Positions 1-7,541 of a DNA stretch of 64,000 bases are shown here, piece after piece. A program made the translations under genes and the position numbers. The notes under the pieces are model-generated. The model was not told the origin of the DNA. It made no database searches and saw only the letters and a program-made list of their open reading frames with translations. The first letter of the stretch is position 1, and each line of letters opens with the position of its first letter. The DNA is taken from the NCBI GenBank assembly GCA_964518635.1, contig CAZFGK010000011.1:1-64000 (forward strand). Direction: 5' to 3'. The stretch comes from CAZFGK01 sp964518635 (lineage in GTDB: Bacteria; Zixibacteria; MSB-5A5; GN15; FEB-12).

Positions 1-49
1 AGGTGGCCGTACAGTCGGCGCCGGTGTCATCGCGGAAATCAACGAGTAA
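1..49 (+). CDS. tuf: Elongation factor Tu, C-terminal end (partial)
   Basis: The last 15 codons of a gene cut by the window edge read GGRTVGAGVIAEINE and end in TAA at 47-49. This matches the conserved C-terminus of EF-Tu, the GTPase that delivers aminoacyl-tRNA to the ribosome. A tuf gene directly before rpsJ is the usual layout where the str operon (rpsL-rpsG-fusA-tuf) joins the S10 operon. Only the C-terminus is visible, so completeness cannot be judged. Confidence 0.9.
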   Translation, partial: GGRTVGAGVIAEINE

Positions 50-92
50 CGGGAGATTTCGACAAGCGCAAGCTTGAGAGAATAAGGTAGAT

Positions 93-395
93 ATGCAGAA
101 GATTCGGATACGGCTCAAGGCCTACGATCACTTTTCACTCGATCGCTCCACCCAGGAGATCGCTCGTACGGTGCTACGCACCGGTGCGCGTCTGGTGGGA
201 CCGGTGCCGCTTCCGACTAAGCGAACGATTTATACGGTGCTTCGCTCACCACACGTCGACAAGAAGTCACGCGAGCAGTTTGAAACACGCGTACATAAGC
301 GTCTGCTCGATATTTATGATTCTACCCCGGCAACGGTTGACGCGCTCATGAAGCTCGATCTTCCCGCTGGCGTTGATGTCGAGATAAAGACCTGA
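93..395 (+). CDS. rpsJ: 30S ribosomal protein S10 (uS10, NusE)
   Basis: 100 aa, the usual length. S10 sits in the 30S head and also acts as NusE, pairing with NusB and NusG in antitermination and transcription-translation coupling. The N-terminal KIRIRLKAYDH and the loop SPHVDKKSREQFE are family hallmarks. ATG at 93 follows AAGGTAG a few bases upstream. It lies 43 bp after tuf and 7 bp before rplC and is the first gene of the S10 block. Nothing is unusual. Confidence 0.97.
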   Translation: MQKIRIRLKAYDHFSLDRSTQEIARTVLRTGARLVGPVPLPTKRTIYTVLRSPHVDKKSREQFETRVHKRLLDIYDSTPATVDALMKLDLPAGVDVEIKT

Positions 396-402
396 GGCAG
401 GA

Positions 403-1080
403 ATGAAAGAGATATTAGGAAAGAAAGTCGGCGTCACACGCATCTTCAAACCGTCCGGGGAAGTCGTTCCGGTGACGGTTATTGAAGCCGGACCATGTCC
501 GGTCGTGGCAGTGCGCTCGATGGCGAAAAACAAATACGAGGCCTATCAGGTCACTTTTGGTGAGATGCTGAAAACAGCACCGGAATCCAAGATGAAAGAA
601 AAGGGATTTCGTGAACGTGGTTCGCATGTCACCAAGCCGATGGCTGGTGTCTTCAAGAAGGCGAATCTCGCACCGCAGCGGTATCTGCGCGAAATCAAAT
701 ACGACGAAGCTCCGCTTGAAGTCGGGCAATCACTCAAGGTCGACATCTTCCGTGAAGGGGAACGTGTCGATGTGACCGGGACTTCACGTGGACTTGGCTT
801 CGCCGGTAGTGTGAAGCGTCACCATTTCGGTGGTGGACCGGTCACACATGGTCAGTCGGATCGTCTTCGCGCGCCGGGTTCACTCGGGCAGTCATCATTT
901 CCGTCTCGCGTGTTCAAAGGACTACGCATGGCCGGACGTATGGGACGTGAGACGGTCACTGTTCTGAATCTTGAAGTGGTGAAGATTTTTGCAGATGAAA
1001 ATCTGATTCTTGTTCGCGGACAGGTTCCGGGGAACAAAGGTACGCTGGTAAAAATTCGTTCAACCAACCGAGTTCGATAA
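403..1080 (+). CDS. rplC: 50S ribosomal protein L3 (uL3)
   Basis: 225 aa. L3 is an early-assembly 50S protein whose central extension reaches the peptidyl-transferase centre. Visible hallmarks are the N-terminal GKKVGVTRIF, the extension HHFGGGPVTHGQSDRLRAPG (about residues 146-165), which includes the Gln methylated in many bacteria, and the C-terminal VPGNKGTLVKI. ATG 403 follows the AGGCAGGA region. Second gene of the S10 block, followed by rplD after 40 bp. Confidence 0.97.
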   Translation: MKEILGKKVGVTRIFKPSGEVVPVTVIEAGPCPVVAVRSMAKNKYEAYQVTFGEMLKTAPESKMKEKGFRERGSHVTKPMAGVFKKANLAPQRYLREIKYDEAPLEVGQSLKVDIFREGERVDVTGTSRGLGFAGSVKRHHFGGGPVTHGQSDRLRAPGSLGQSSFPSRVFKGLRMAGRMGRETVTVLNLEVVKIFADENLILVRGQVPGNKGTLVKIRSTNRVR

Positions 1081-1120
1081 CGGACTTCGGGAACTGAACA
1101 AGAGAGCACGATAAGAAGCT

Positions 1121-1747
1121 ATGGATACGAAAGTATATAATCAGGATGGTCAGGCAGTCGGCACGGTGACTCTTGCTGATTCATTGTTCGGTATCGAACC
1201 AAATGAATCGGTGGTGCATCAGTATGTCGTGAACTACCTCGCTCGTCAGCGTCAGGGAAATGCCAAAACCAAGACTCGCCGCGAAATTCGCGGTGGCGGT
1301 AAGAAGCCGTTCAAGCAAAAAGGAACGGGTAACGCACGTATGGGAACGCTCCGTACGCCGCTTCGCCCGGGTGGTGGTACTGTTTTTGGTCCGATTCCGC
1401 GCCTGTATGGTTCGGTCTTTCCGGCCAAGATGAAAAAACTCGCCATCGCATCCGTCCTTTCTGACAAAGTGAAAACAGATCGCTTGCGAGTAATCGACAA
1501 GATCAATCTTGCTGATTTCAGCACGAAGAGTGTGACCACGATCTTGGGCAAGCTTTCGCTTGTTGGTCGCAAATGTCTGATTGTCGATCAGGGATCGACA
1601 CAGCAGTTGATTCTTTCGGTTCGAAATATTCGCCGTGTGAAGATCGATCAGGCAACGACGACCAATGGGTATGACCTGCTTGATGCCGAAATCGTGATCT
1701 TTACCAAAGCCGGTCTTGAAAAGGCACAGGAGATGTGGGCGTCATGA
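1121..1747 (+). CDS. rplD: 50S ribosomal protein L4 (uL4)
   Basis: 208 aa, normal length. L4 binds 23S rRNA, and its long basic loop lines the exit-tunnel constriction. That loop is plain here (about residues 45-90: KTRREIRGGGKKPFKQKGTG followed by a Gly/Arg-rich segment ending GPIPR). In proteobacteria L4 represses the S10 operon at the mRNA; no such leader can be recognised here because the block is fused behind tuf. The stop TGA overlaps the rplW ATG in an ATGA junction, so the two are probably translationally coupled. Confidence 0.97.
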   Translation: MDTKVYNQDGQAVGTVTLADSLFGIEPNESVVHQYVVNYLARQRQGNAKTKTRREIRGGGKKPFKQKGTGNARMGTLRTPLRPGGGTVFGPIPRLYGSVFPAKMKKLAIASVLSDKVKTDRLRVIDKINLADFSTKSVTTILGKLSLVGRKCLIVDQGSTQQLILSVRNIRRVKIDQATTTNGYDLLDAEIVIFTKAGLEKAQEMWAS

Positions 1748-2031
1748 TAGACTTTCGCCATCTGATTAAATCACATCTGACCACCGAGCGTACTGTCGCC
1801 TTGAAAGCGGCCAACAATGAGTACGTCTTCGAAGTCGACAAGAAAGCCACCAAGACGCAGATCCGTGAAGCGATTGAGTCGGCGTTCAAGGTGAAAGTGG
1901 AAGATGTCCGCACACTAATTGTGCCGGGCAAAGTGAAAAGAATGGGTCGATTTGCCGGAAAGACTCCGACCTGGAAGAAGGCAGTAGTGCGTCTGAAGAA
2001 AGATCAGAGCATTGCCATGTTTGAAAGCTGA
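1744..2031 (+). CDS. rplW: 50S ribosomal protein L23 (uL23)
   Basis: 95 aa from ATG 1744. L23 lies at the tunnel exit and docks trigger factor and SRP. The sequence DFRHLIKSHLTTERTVALKA leads into the typical beta-alpha-beta fold, and GKVKRMGRFAGKTPTWKKA is the conserved rRNA-binding hairpin. An in-frame GTG at 1735 would add three residues, but AGGAG at 1728-1732 is only 2 nt from it and 11 nt from the ATG. The ATG also forms the standard ATGA overlap with rplD, so I prefer 1744. Confidence 0.95.
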   Translation: MIDFRHLIKSHLTTERTVALKAANNEYVFEVDKKATKTQIREAIESAFKVKVEDVRTLIVPGKVKRMGRFAGKTPTWKKAVVRLKKDQSIAMFES

Positions 2032-2039
2032 GATGAGTA

Positions 2040-2876
2040 ATGCCCGTACGTAAGTTTCGACCAATTACACCCTCCCTTCGTTTCCGTCAGATTTCTACAT
2101 TTGAAGAAATCACCTCGACGGTTCCGGAGAAGTCGTTGCTCACTCCGCTGAAGAAATCAGGCGGACGTAACAACAAGGGACGAATCACTGCATTCCAGCG
2201 TGGTGGTGGACATAAGCGCCATTACCGTATCATCGATTTCAAGCGCAGTAAGCGTGACATTCCTGCTCGCGTGGCCTCGATTGAATATGATCCGAATCGC
2301 ACCGCTCGTATTGCGCTGTTACATTACGCTGACGGCGAAAAAAGATATATCCTCGCGCCAAACGGACTCGGTGTGAATGACCGGATTGTCGCTGGTGAAA
2401 GCGTTGATATCAAAGTCGGAAATGCGCTGCCATTGTCACGCATGCCGCTTGGAACAGAAGTTCACAATATCGAGCTTCGTCCGGGCAAGGGTGGTCAGAT
2501 GGCCCGTTCCGCGGGAACGCTCGTGCAGGTGATGGCAAAAGATGACGGCAAGGTGACACTCAAGATGATGTCCGGCGAAGTTCGCACGGTTCCATCCGAG
2601 TGCTACGCGACCATTGGTCAGGTATCGAATATTGATAATAAGAATTATGTCCCCGGTAAGGCCGGTGCGTCACGCTGGCGTGGACGCCGTCCGTCGGTGC
2701 GTGGTGTCGTTATGAATCCCGTCGACCACCCAATGGGGGGTGGCGAAGGTCGCTCGTCCGGTGGTCGTCATCCTACGACTCCATGGGGGAAGAAGACCAA
2801 GGGTCTGAAGACACGTCATAAAAAGAAATCGCTGAAGCATCTGATTGAAGACCGGCGTAAGAAGAAAGTGAGCTAA
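2040..2876 (+). CDS. rplB: 50S ribosomal protein L2 (uL2)
   Basis: 278 aa, the standard bacterial length. L2 is one of the largest and most conserved 50S proteins and is needed for subunit joining and peptidyl-transfer activity. Signatures include GGRNNKGRITAFQRGGGHKR near residue 41 and the C-terminal NPVDHPMGGGEGRSSGG with the conserved histidine close to the peptidyl-transferase centre. The first residues (MPVRKFRPITPS) are typical. It lies 8 bp after rplW and 6 bp before rpsS. Confidence 0.98.
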   Translation: MPVRKFRPITPSLRFRQISTFEEITSTVPEKSLLTPLKKSGGRNNKGRITAFQRGGGHKRHYRIIDFKRSKRDIPARVASIEYDPNRTARIALLHYADGEKRYILAPNGLGVNDRIVAGESVDIKVGNALPLSRMPLGTEVHNIELRPGKGGQMARSAGTLVQVMAKDDGKVTLKMMSGEVRTVPSECYATIGQVSNIDNKNYVPGKAGASRWRGRRPSVRGVVMNPVDHPMGGGEGRSSGGRHPTTPWGKKTKGLKTRHKKKSLKHLIEDRRKKKVS

Positions 2877-2882
2877 GGCGAG

Positions 2883-3179
2883 ATGCCCCGTTCCTTAAAA
2901 AAGGGTCCGTTTGTCGACGGCCACTTGAATGACAAAGTCGAAGCGATGAACAAGAGCGGCGACAGAAAAGTGATCAAGACCTGGTCACGTCGCTCTACGA
3001 TTACGCCTGATTTTGTCGGTCACACCTTTGCCGTACATAATGGCAACAAGTTCATTCCGATCTATGTGAGTGAAAACATGGTTGGACATAAGCTTGGCGA
3101 ATTCGCGCCAACCCGCACCTATCGCGGTCATGGCGGAAAACTGGTCGAGCGTACTTCAGCGCTCAAGGGAAGTAACTAG
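2883..3179 (+). CDS. rpsS: 30S ribosomal protein S19 (uS19)
   Basis: 98 aa, normal length. S19 pairs with S13 in the 30S head next to the A-site tRNA. It starts with the invariant MPRSLKKGPFVD and carries the core IKTWSRRSTITPDFVGHTF and MVGHKLGEFAPTRTYRGHGG. It is complete, so the second S19-like copy fused to the following rplV product (see that entry) is extra, not a replacement. The gap to rplV is only 8 bp. Confidence 0.98.
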   Translation: MPRSLKKGPFVDGHLNDKVEAMNKSGDRKVIKTWSRRSTITPDFVGHTFAVHNGNKFIPIYVSENMVGHKLGEFAPTRTYRGHGGKLVERTSALKGSN

Positions 3180-3187
3180 GAAAGTAG

Positions 3188-3919
3188 TTGGCGAGTCTGA
3201 TTATGGCAGGACGTAGCAGCGCAGAAATACCGGCCTCTCAATTGCAGCAGCATATCAAGCTGCTCAATGATGAAAGCCGCAAGAAGTTGATCAAGACCTC
3301 TGCTCGTAAGGCAGAGATCAAGTCTGATTTTGTCGGACATTGGTTTGATGTCTTCAACGGCAAGAAGTATGTCCGTGTGCAGGTGACCGATGCGATGGTC
3401 GGCAAGAAGCTCGGCCAGGTTGTTGACAGTGGTGTCACTGCCCAGCTTCGCCATGTGAGTATCCCGACCCGCAAGATGCGCCGGGTGCTGGCACTGTTGG
3501 AAGACAAGCCAACCCTCGAAGACGCAGTGAATCGGATGAATTTCACGCCGAAGATTGCTGCTCTTCACGTTGCTCAGACCTTGAAAGCTGCGGCTGCAAA
3601 TTTTCTGGCTCGTCCGGGTGCACCGGCAGTCAGACCGGAAGAGCTGAAGATTACAACACTCTTCTCTGATCCGGGTCCGGCAGCAAAACGAATTCGTTAT
3701 CAGTCGATGGGACGTGTGTTCCGTTACAAGAAACGCTACAGCCATCTGGTGATTGGTGTTGAGCCGACGGCGGATGCACTGAAAGCAGTTGCCGAACGAT
3801 CACGAGTTGCGAAAGCGACCGGTCGGAAGGCGAAGAGCAGCGCGCCCGTTGCCGAAACAGAAGCAGCCGTTGCAGAACCGAAAAAGAAAACTACTCGCAA
3901 AAAGAGCGAGTCGAAATAA
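3188..3919 (+). CDS. rplV: 50S ribosomal protein L22 with an N-terminal S19-like domain
   Basis: 243 aa; bacterial L22 is usually about 110-120. Three parts are visible. Residues 19-77 align without gaps to residues 15-73 of the S19 encoded just upstream, with 25 of 59 identical, including IKT, DFVGH, NGxK and MVGxKLG. Residues about 83-195 are L22 proper (RHVSIPTRKMRRVLALLEDK, then FTPKIAALHVAQTL, then the tunnel hairpin and the YKKRYSHLVIGVE end). Residues 196-243 form a K/A/T-rich basic tail. L22 lines the exit tunnel. The S19-like copy lacks the invariant SLKKGPFVD start and the C-terminal basic end of S19, so it probably does not replace S19. TTG 3188 has AGGA at 3178-3181; ATG 3203 is an alternative start five codons in. 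Function of the extra domain is unknown. Confidence 0.93.
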   Translation: MASLIMAGRSSAEIPASQLQQHIKLLNDESRKKLIKTSARKAEIKSDFVGHWFDVFNGKKYVRVQVTDAMVGKKLGQVVDSGVTAQLRHVSIPTRKMRRVLALLEDKPTLEDAVNRMNFTPKIAALHVAQTLKAAAANFLARPGAPAVRPEELKITTLFSDPGPAAKRIRYQSMGRVFRYKKRYSHLVIGVEPTADALKAVAERSRVAKATGRKAKSSAPVAETEAAVAEPKKKTTRKKSESK

Positions 3920-3961
3920 GTCGTTCGCACACGCGAACGAGAAGGTATAAGGGAGATTTTC

Positions 3962-5011
3962 GTGGGTCAGAAAACGCATCCAGTCGGATTTCGACTTGGC
4001 ATCATTCGCGGCTGGAACAGCCGCTGGTTTGCGCCGCCGCGGCAGGTTGCCGATCTGGTGCATGAAGATGCTTTGATCAAGCGCTATATCGCACGACGAC
4101 TGGACAATGCCGGCATTGCGCGTGTCACGATCTCCCGTGCGGCACGCAAAGTGACTGTCGACATCCATACGGCTCGTCCCGGTATCGTCATCGGTCGTCG
4201 CGGTGCGGAAGTTGATAAACTTCGTGAAGAGATGCAGCTGCTCACCAAGAAAGATGTGCAGTTGAATATCGTCGAGATTCGCAAGGCAGAACTTGATGCA
4301 AAACTGGTCGGTGATTCAATTGCCCGTCAGCTCGAAGGACGTGTGTCGTTCCGTCGCGCGATGAAAAAAGCAATCGCCGGTACCATGAAGATGGGTGCCC
4401 AGGGGATCAAGATTCAGTGCGGCGGTCGTCTTGGCGGTGCAGAAATTGCCCGAACTGAAAAATATAAGCAGGGTCGTACCCCGCTGCACACGCTTCGTGC
4501 GGATATTGATTATGCAACGTCGACTGCGAATACCACCTATGGCACTATCGGTGTCAAAGTCTGGATCTGTCGCGGTGAGATTCTTGGCTCCGGTGCGTTC
4601 CTGAATGATGAACGCCTGACTGGTGCCGATCAGCAGAATCAGTCGCAACAAGGTGATTCCGGTGGTGGACAGCGTCCACGTCGCGACCAGATGGGTGACC
4701 GTCCGGATCGTGGTGAACGTCGCGGTGGTGGTGACAATCGTGGCCCCGCAGGTGGTGGCGGCGGTGGTGATCGTCGTCCCGGCGGAGGTGGCGGTGGTCG
4801 TGGACCGGGCCAGGGTGGCGGCGGTCGTGGACCGGGTGGTGGTAGTGGTGGAGGCGGACCTCGCCGTAGTGGTGGGCCCGGAGATCAGAGACCGCGTGGC
4901 GCAGTGCGTCGCCCGGGTGCTGACACCGGACGTCCGCAACCGGTTGGTCGTCGTCCCGAACAGCCAGCTGCAACACCAGCAGTGACTAAACCGACTGACG
5001 AGAAAAAGTAA
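3962..5011 (+). CDS. rpsC: 30S ribosomal protein S3 with a long Gly/Arg-rich C-terminal tail
   Basis: 349 aa; the bacterial norm is about 210-240. The first 220 residues are ordinary S3: GQKTHPVGFRLGI start, type-2 KH domain with the IGRRGAE loop near residue 77, and the C-terminal domain ending IGVKVWICRGEI. S3 forms the mRNA entry site and has helicase activity with S4 and S5. From about residue 221 the chain is Gln-rich, then a long Gly/Arg/Pro tract (GGGGG, RGPGQGGGG, RRPGG repeats) resembling RGG RNA-binding regions, ending in a short charged tail. The tail is in frame and has no stop. GTG 3962 has AAGGGAG about 8 nt upstream. Confidence 0.95.
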   Translation: MGQKTHPVGFRLGIIRGWNSRWFAPPRQVADLVHEDALIKRYIARRLDNAGIARVTISRAARKVTVDIHTARPGIVIGRRGAEVDKLREEMQLLTKKDVQLNIVEIRKAELDAKLVGDSIARQLEGRVSFRRAMKKAIAGTMKMGAQGIKIQCGGRLGGAEIARTEKYKQGRTPLHTLRADIDYATSTANTTYGTIGVKVWICRGEILGSGAFLNDERLTGADQQNQSQQGDSGGGQRPRRDQMGDRPDRGERRGGGDNRGPAGGGGGGDRRPGGGGGGRGPGQGGGGRGPGGGSGGGGPRRSGGPGDQRPRGAVRRPGADTGRPQPVGRRPEQPAATPAVTKPTDEKK

Positions 5012-5023
5012 AACAGGCCAGCT

Positions 5024-5446
5024 ATGTTGCAACCGACTCGAACAAAATATCGCAAAGCCCAACGTGGGCGTATGACCGGACAGGCCAAGGGTGGAACTGA
5101 AATCAGTTTCGGAGATTTTGGCCTGAAAGCACTCGATCCTTGCTGGCTTTCGAATCGTCAGATTGAAGCGGCTCGTATCGCACTTACACGTCAGCTCAAG
5201 CGAGGTGGCAAGGTCTTCATTCGAATTTTTCCGGATAAGCCGGTCACGAAGAAACCCGCTGAAACTCGTATGGGTAAAGGAAAGGGCGCACCGGAATTCT
5301 GGGTCGCCGTCGTGAAACCGGGACGAGTACTTTTTGAAATTCAGGGCGTGCCGGAAGCACTTGCGCGCACTGCATTGGATTCTGCCGCCAATAAACTGCC
5401 GGTGAAGACCAAGTTCGTGACACGTGAAGAGACCGAGTCTCTGTAA
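5024..5446 (+). CDS. rplP: 50S ribosomal protein L16 (uL16)
   Basis: 140 aa, normal length. L16 organises the A-site tRNA pocket of the 50S subunit. MLQPTRTKYRKAQRGR at the start and the signature KGKGAPEFWVAVVKPGRVLF are diagnostic. It lies 12 bp after the unusually long rpsC and 18 bp before rpmC, in the standard order rpsC-rplP-rpmC. Nothing odd in length or motifs. Confidence 0.97.
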   Translation: MLQPTRTKYRKAQRGRMTGQAKGGTEISFGDFGLKALDPCWLSNRQIEAARIALTRQLKRGGKVFIRIFPDKPVTKKPAETRMGKGKGAPEFWVAVVKPGRVLFEIQGVPEALARTALDSAANKLPVKTKFVTREETESL

Positions 5447-5464
5447 GAAGACGGAGCAGCTGAA

Positions 5465-5665
5465 ATGAAAATACAGGAATTACGTGAATTGTCCCGCGAG
5501 GAGTTACTCCAGCGTCGTCGCGATCTTGAAGAAGAGCTGTTTAATCTTCGGATGCGACGTTCAGTGAAGCCGCTGGATAATCCGCTTCGTCTGCGCATGA
5601 TCGGTCGCGATATCGCCCGTGTCATGACCGTCGTTCGCGAAGCTGAGTTGAAGAAATCGAACTAA
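5465..5665 (+). CDS. rpmC: 50S ribosomal protein L29 (uL29)
   Basis: 66 aa, normal for this two-helix protein at the tunnel exit next to L23. The sequence MKIQELRELSREELLQRRRD followed by EELFNLRMRRSVKPLDNPLR is typical, with the conserved run around LFNLR. ATG 5465 is preceded by GGAGCAGCTGAA. It lies 18 bp after rplP and upstream of rpsQ. Confidence 0.96.
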   Translation: MKIQELRELSREELLQRRRDLEEELFNLRMRRSVKPLDNPLRLRMIGRDIARVMTVVREAELKKSN

Positions 5666-5711
5666 GGTCGCGAAGCGACTGTAACGGAAGAGATTGAAAA
5701 AGGAAATGAGC

Positions 5712-5990
5712 ATGTCTGCAACGACTACCACCGCGGCCGAACGGAACCGACGAAAAATGCGTCAGGGGAAAGTGGTCTCCAGTGGGATGAACAAGACCAT
5801 TGTGGTGCGTGTTGATCGTACCATCAAGCATCCGCTCTATTCAAAGCCGATGCGGACGTTCTCGAAGCTCTATGCCCATGACGAACTGAACAGTGCCGGT
5901 GTCGGTGATCTCGTTCGTGTCATGGAAACTCGCCCGTTGTCGAAGACGAAACGCTGGCGCTTAGTGGAAATAGTGGAGAAGGCCAAGTAA
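5712..5990 (+). CDS. rpsQ: 30S ribosomal protein S17 (uS17)
   Basis: 92 aa from ATG 5712. S17 is a primary 16S-binding OB-fold protein needed for early 30S assembly. GKVVSSGMNKTIVVRVDRTI and the following HPLYSK segment are the family core. Upstream in-frame starts exist (TTG 5694, ATG 5706), but the AAGGA at 5700-5704 sits 7-8 nt before 5712 and overlaps or crowds the others, so 5712 is the best start. Order rpmC-rpsQ-rplN is standard. Confidence 0.95.
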   Translation: MSATTTTAAERNRRKMRQGKVVSSGMNKTIVVRVDRTIKHPLYSKPMRTFSKLYAHDELNSAGVGDLVRVMETRPLSKTKRWRLVEIVEKAK

Positions 5991-6027
5991 GTCGCAGTTG
6001 CGACCGAAGGCCGGATTGGAATAAGAA

Positions 6028-6396
6028 ATGATTCAGGAATTTACAGTTCTTACCATCGCTGACAACTCAGGCGCGAAACGCGGAATGTGTTTCCGAGTCT
6101 TTGGTGGCAGCCGCAAGCGCTACGCCAGCGTCGGCGACATTATCATGATCGCAGTCAAGGAAGCAATTCCGGGCGGCACCGTGAAACGTTCCGAAGTCTG
6201 CAAAGCGGTCGTAGTGAGAACAAAGACAGCAGTATTGCGCAAGGATGGATCCCGCATACGCTTCAGTGACAATGCCGCGGTGATCATCAATGAAGCGAAA
6301 GAGCCGAAAGGGACCCGTATTTTTGGTCCGGTCGCTCGTGAACTTCGTGATCGTCAATTTATGAAAATTGTATCGCTGGCTCCGGAGGTACTCTAG
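6028..6396 (+). CDS. rplN: 50S ribosomal protein L14 (uL14)
   Basis: 122 aa, the exact bacterial norm. L14 sits at the subunit interface with L19 and forms bridge B8; it is also the target of the silencing factor RsfS. MIQEFTVLTIADNSGAKRG and the PGGTVKRSEVCKAVVVRTK segment are characteristic. It ends with KIVSLAPEVL. Followed by rplX after 55 bp. Confidence 0.97.
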   Translation: MIQEFTVLTIADNSGAKRGMCFRVFGGSRKRYASVGDIIMIAVKEAIPGGTVKRSEVCKAVVVRTKTAVLRKDGSRIRFSDNAAVIINEAKEPKGTRIFGPVARELRDRQFMKIVSLAPEVL

Positions 6397-6451
6397 GCCA
6401 GTCAATGGAGCAGTGGCTCGGCCACTTCCAGTTGAGATAGAGGAAGCAGCT

Positions 6452-6775
6452 ATGCGAATCAAAAAAGGTGACAACGTGATCATTTTGACCGGTGCCAATA
6501 AAGGGCAGACCGGTCGAGTGCTCTTCGTTGACCCGGATAAAGACCGGATTTATGTCGAAGGGATGAATATCAAGAAGCGTCACACCAAGCCGACCCAGCA
6601 GAATCAGAAGGGTGGCATTGTGAGCAAGGAAGGTCCGATTCACACCAGCAATGTGTCGTTGTTCGTCAATGGCAAAGATGGTGCAGAGCCGACACGGGTC
6701 GGGATCAAGGAGATCAAGGACGGTTCCAAAGTTCGACGTGTACGTATCGCCCGTTCGACAGGAGAGGAGCTGTAA
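6452..6775 (+). CDS. rplX: 50S ribosomal protein L24 (uL24)
   Basis: 107 aa from ATG 6452. L24 is an assembly initiator that binds the 5' domain of 23S rRNA. The KOW motif is at the start (RIKKGDNVIILTGANKGQTG). The open frame extends 28 codons upstream into the end of rplN, but that stretch has no L24 homology, and AGGAAG at 6441-6446 stands 5-6 nt before 6452, so the shorter start is right. The stop TAA shares its last A with the rplE ATG (TAATG). Confidence 0.95.
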   Translation: MRIKKGDNVIILTGANKGQTGRVLFVDPDKDRIYVEGMNIKKRHTKPTQQNQKGGIVSKEGPIHTSNVSLFVNGKDGAEPTRVGIKEIKDGSKVRRVRIARSTGEEL

Positions 6776-7320
6776 TGGCCGCCGCCCGTTTACGTGACAA
6801 GTTTGAAAAAGAGGTAACACCGAAGCTCATGAAAGAGAACGGTTATACTTCAGTGATGCAGGTCCCGCGTCTTGCCAAGATCACCATCAACATGGGGGTC
6901 GGTGAAGCGGTGACGAATTCGAAGTTGATGGATGCCGCGGTAGGTGATCTTCAGTTGATCACCGGTCAGAAGGTCGCCTTGACGAAAGCACGGAAGAGCA
7001 TCTCGAATTTCAAGCTTCGTGAAGGTGTTGCGATCGGTTGCATGGTGACTCTTCGACGTGACCGTATGTTTGAATTCCTTGATCGTCTGGTGAATATGGC
7101 GATGCCACGTATTCGTGATTTCAAGGGAGTGTCGCCGCGCGGTTTTGATGGTCACGGCAATTACAATCTCGGACTTCGCGAACAGGTGATCTTTCCTGAA
7201 GTCGAGTATGATAAAATTGATAAAGTTCGTGGGATGACGATTTCGTTTACCACGACCGCCCATACAGATGATGAAGCCCGTCAGTTGTTGACGGAACTGG
7301 GGATGCCATTCCGGAAGTAA
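6775..7320 (+). CDS. rplE: 50S ribosomal protein L5 (uL5)
   Basis: 181 aa, normal length. L5 binds 5S rRNA with L18 in the central protuberance and contacts P-site tRNA. Hallmarks are VPRLAKITINMGVGEA, ARKSISNFKLREGVAIGCMV (about residues 70-89) and the C-terminal TTAHTDDEARQLLTELGMPF. It overlaps rplX by one base, which suggests translational coupling, and is followed 21 bp later by the zinc-type rpsN. Confidence 0.97.
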   Translation: MAAARLRDKFEKEVTPKLMKENGYTSVMQVPRLAKITINMGVGEAVTNSKLMDAAVGDLQLITGQKVALTKARKSISNFKLREGVAIGCMVTLRRDRMFEFLDRLVNMAMPRIRDFKGVSPRGFDGHGNYNLGLREQVIFPEVEYDKIDKVRGMTISFTTTAHTDDEARQLLTELGMPFRK

Positions 7321-7341
7321 TGTTCCGGTAAGTGAGGATCA

Positions 7342-7527
7342 ATGGCCAAGAAGTGTATGATTGAAAAGCAGAAACGGACGCCGAAATTCGACGTGCGTGG
7401 GTATAGCCGTTGCCGCCGCTGCGGTCGACCGCGTGCCTTTATCCGTCGCTACGGTGTGTGCCGTATCTGTTTTCGTAACATGGCTCTCGCCGGCGATCTG
7501 CCGGGCGTGGTGAAATCGAGCTGGTAG
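7342..7527 (+). CDS. rpsN: 30S ribosomal protein S14, zinc-binding type (uS14, type Z)
   Basis: 61 aa, the short zinc form of S14. The four ligands are in CRRCGRPRAFIRRYGVCRIC (Cys-x2-Cys ... Cys-x2-Cys), and the C-terminus ends KSSW as in other C+ S14 proteins. S14 packs in the 30S head near the A site. Only this zinc version is seen in the window; a zinc-free paralogue, used by some bacteria under zinc starvation, is not visible here. Confidence 0.97.
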   Translation: MAKKCMIEKQKRTPKFDVRGYSRCRRCGRPRAFIRRYGVCRICFRNMALAGDLPGVVKSSW

Positions 7528-7541
7528 GAGACTGAGCATAT

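Noticed and set aside
4316..5062. Long antisense open frames over the S3 tail
   Set aside because: They arise from the repetitive Gly/Arg codon pattern, encode His/Thr-rich low-complexity sequence, and oppose a clear rpsC reading frame.
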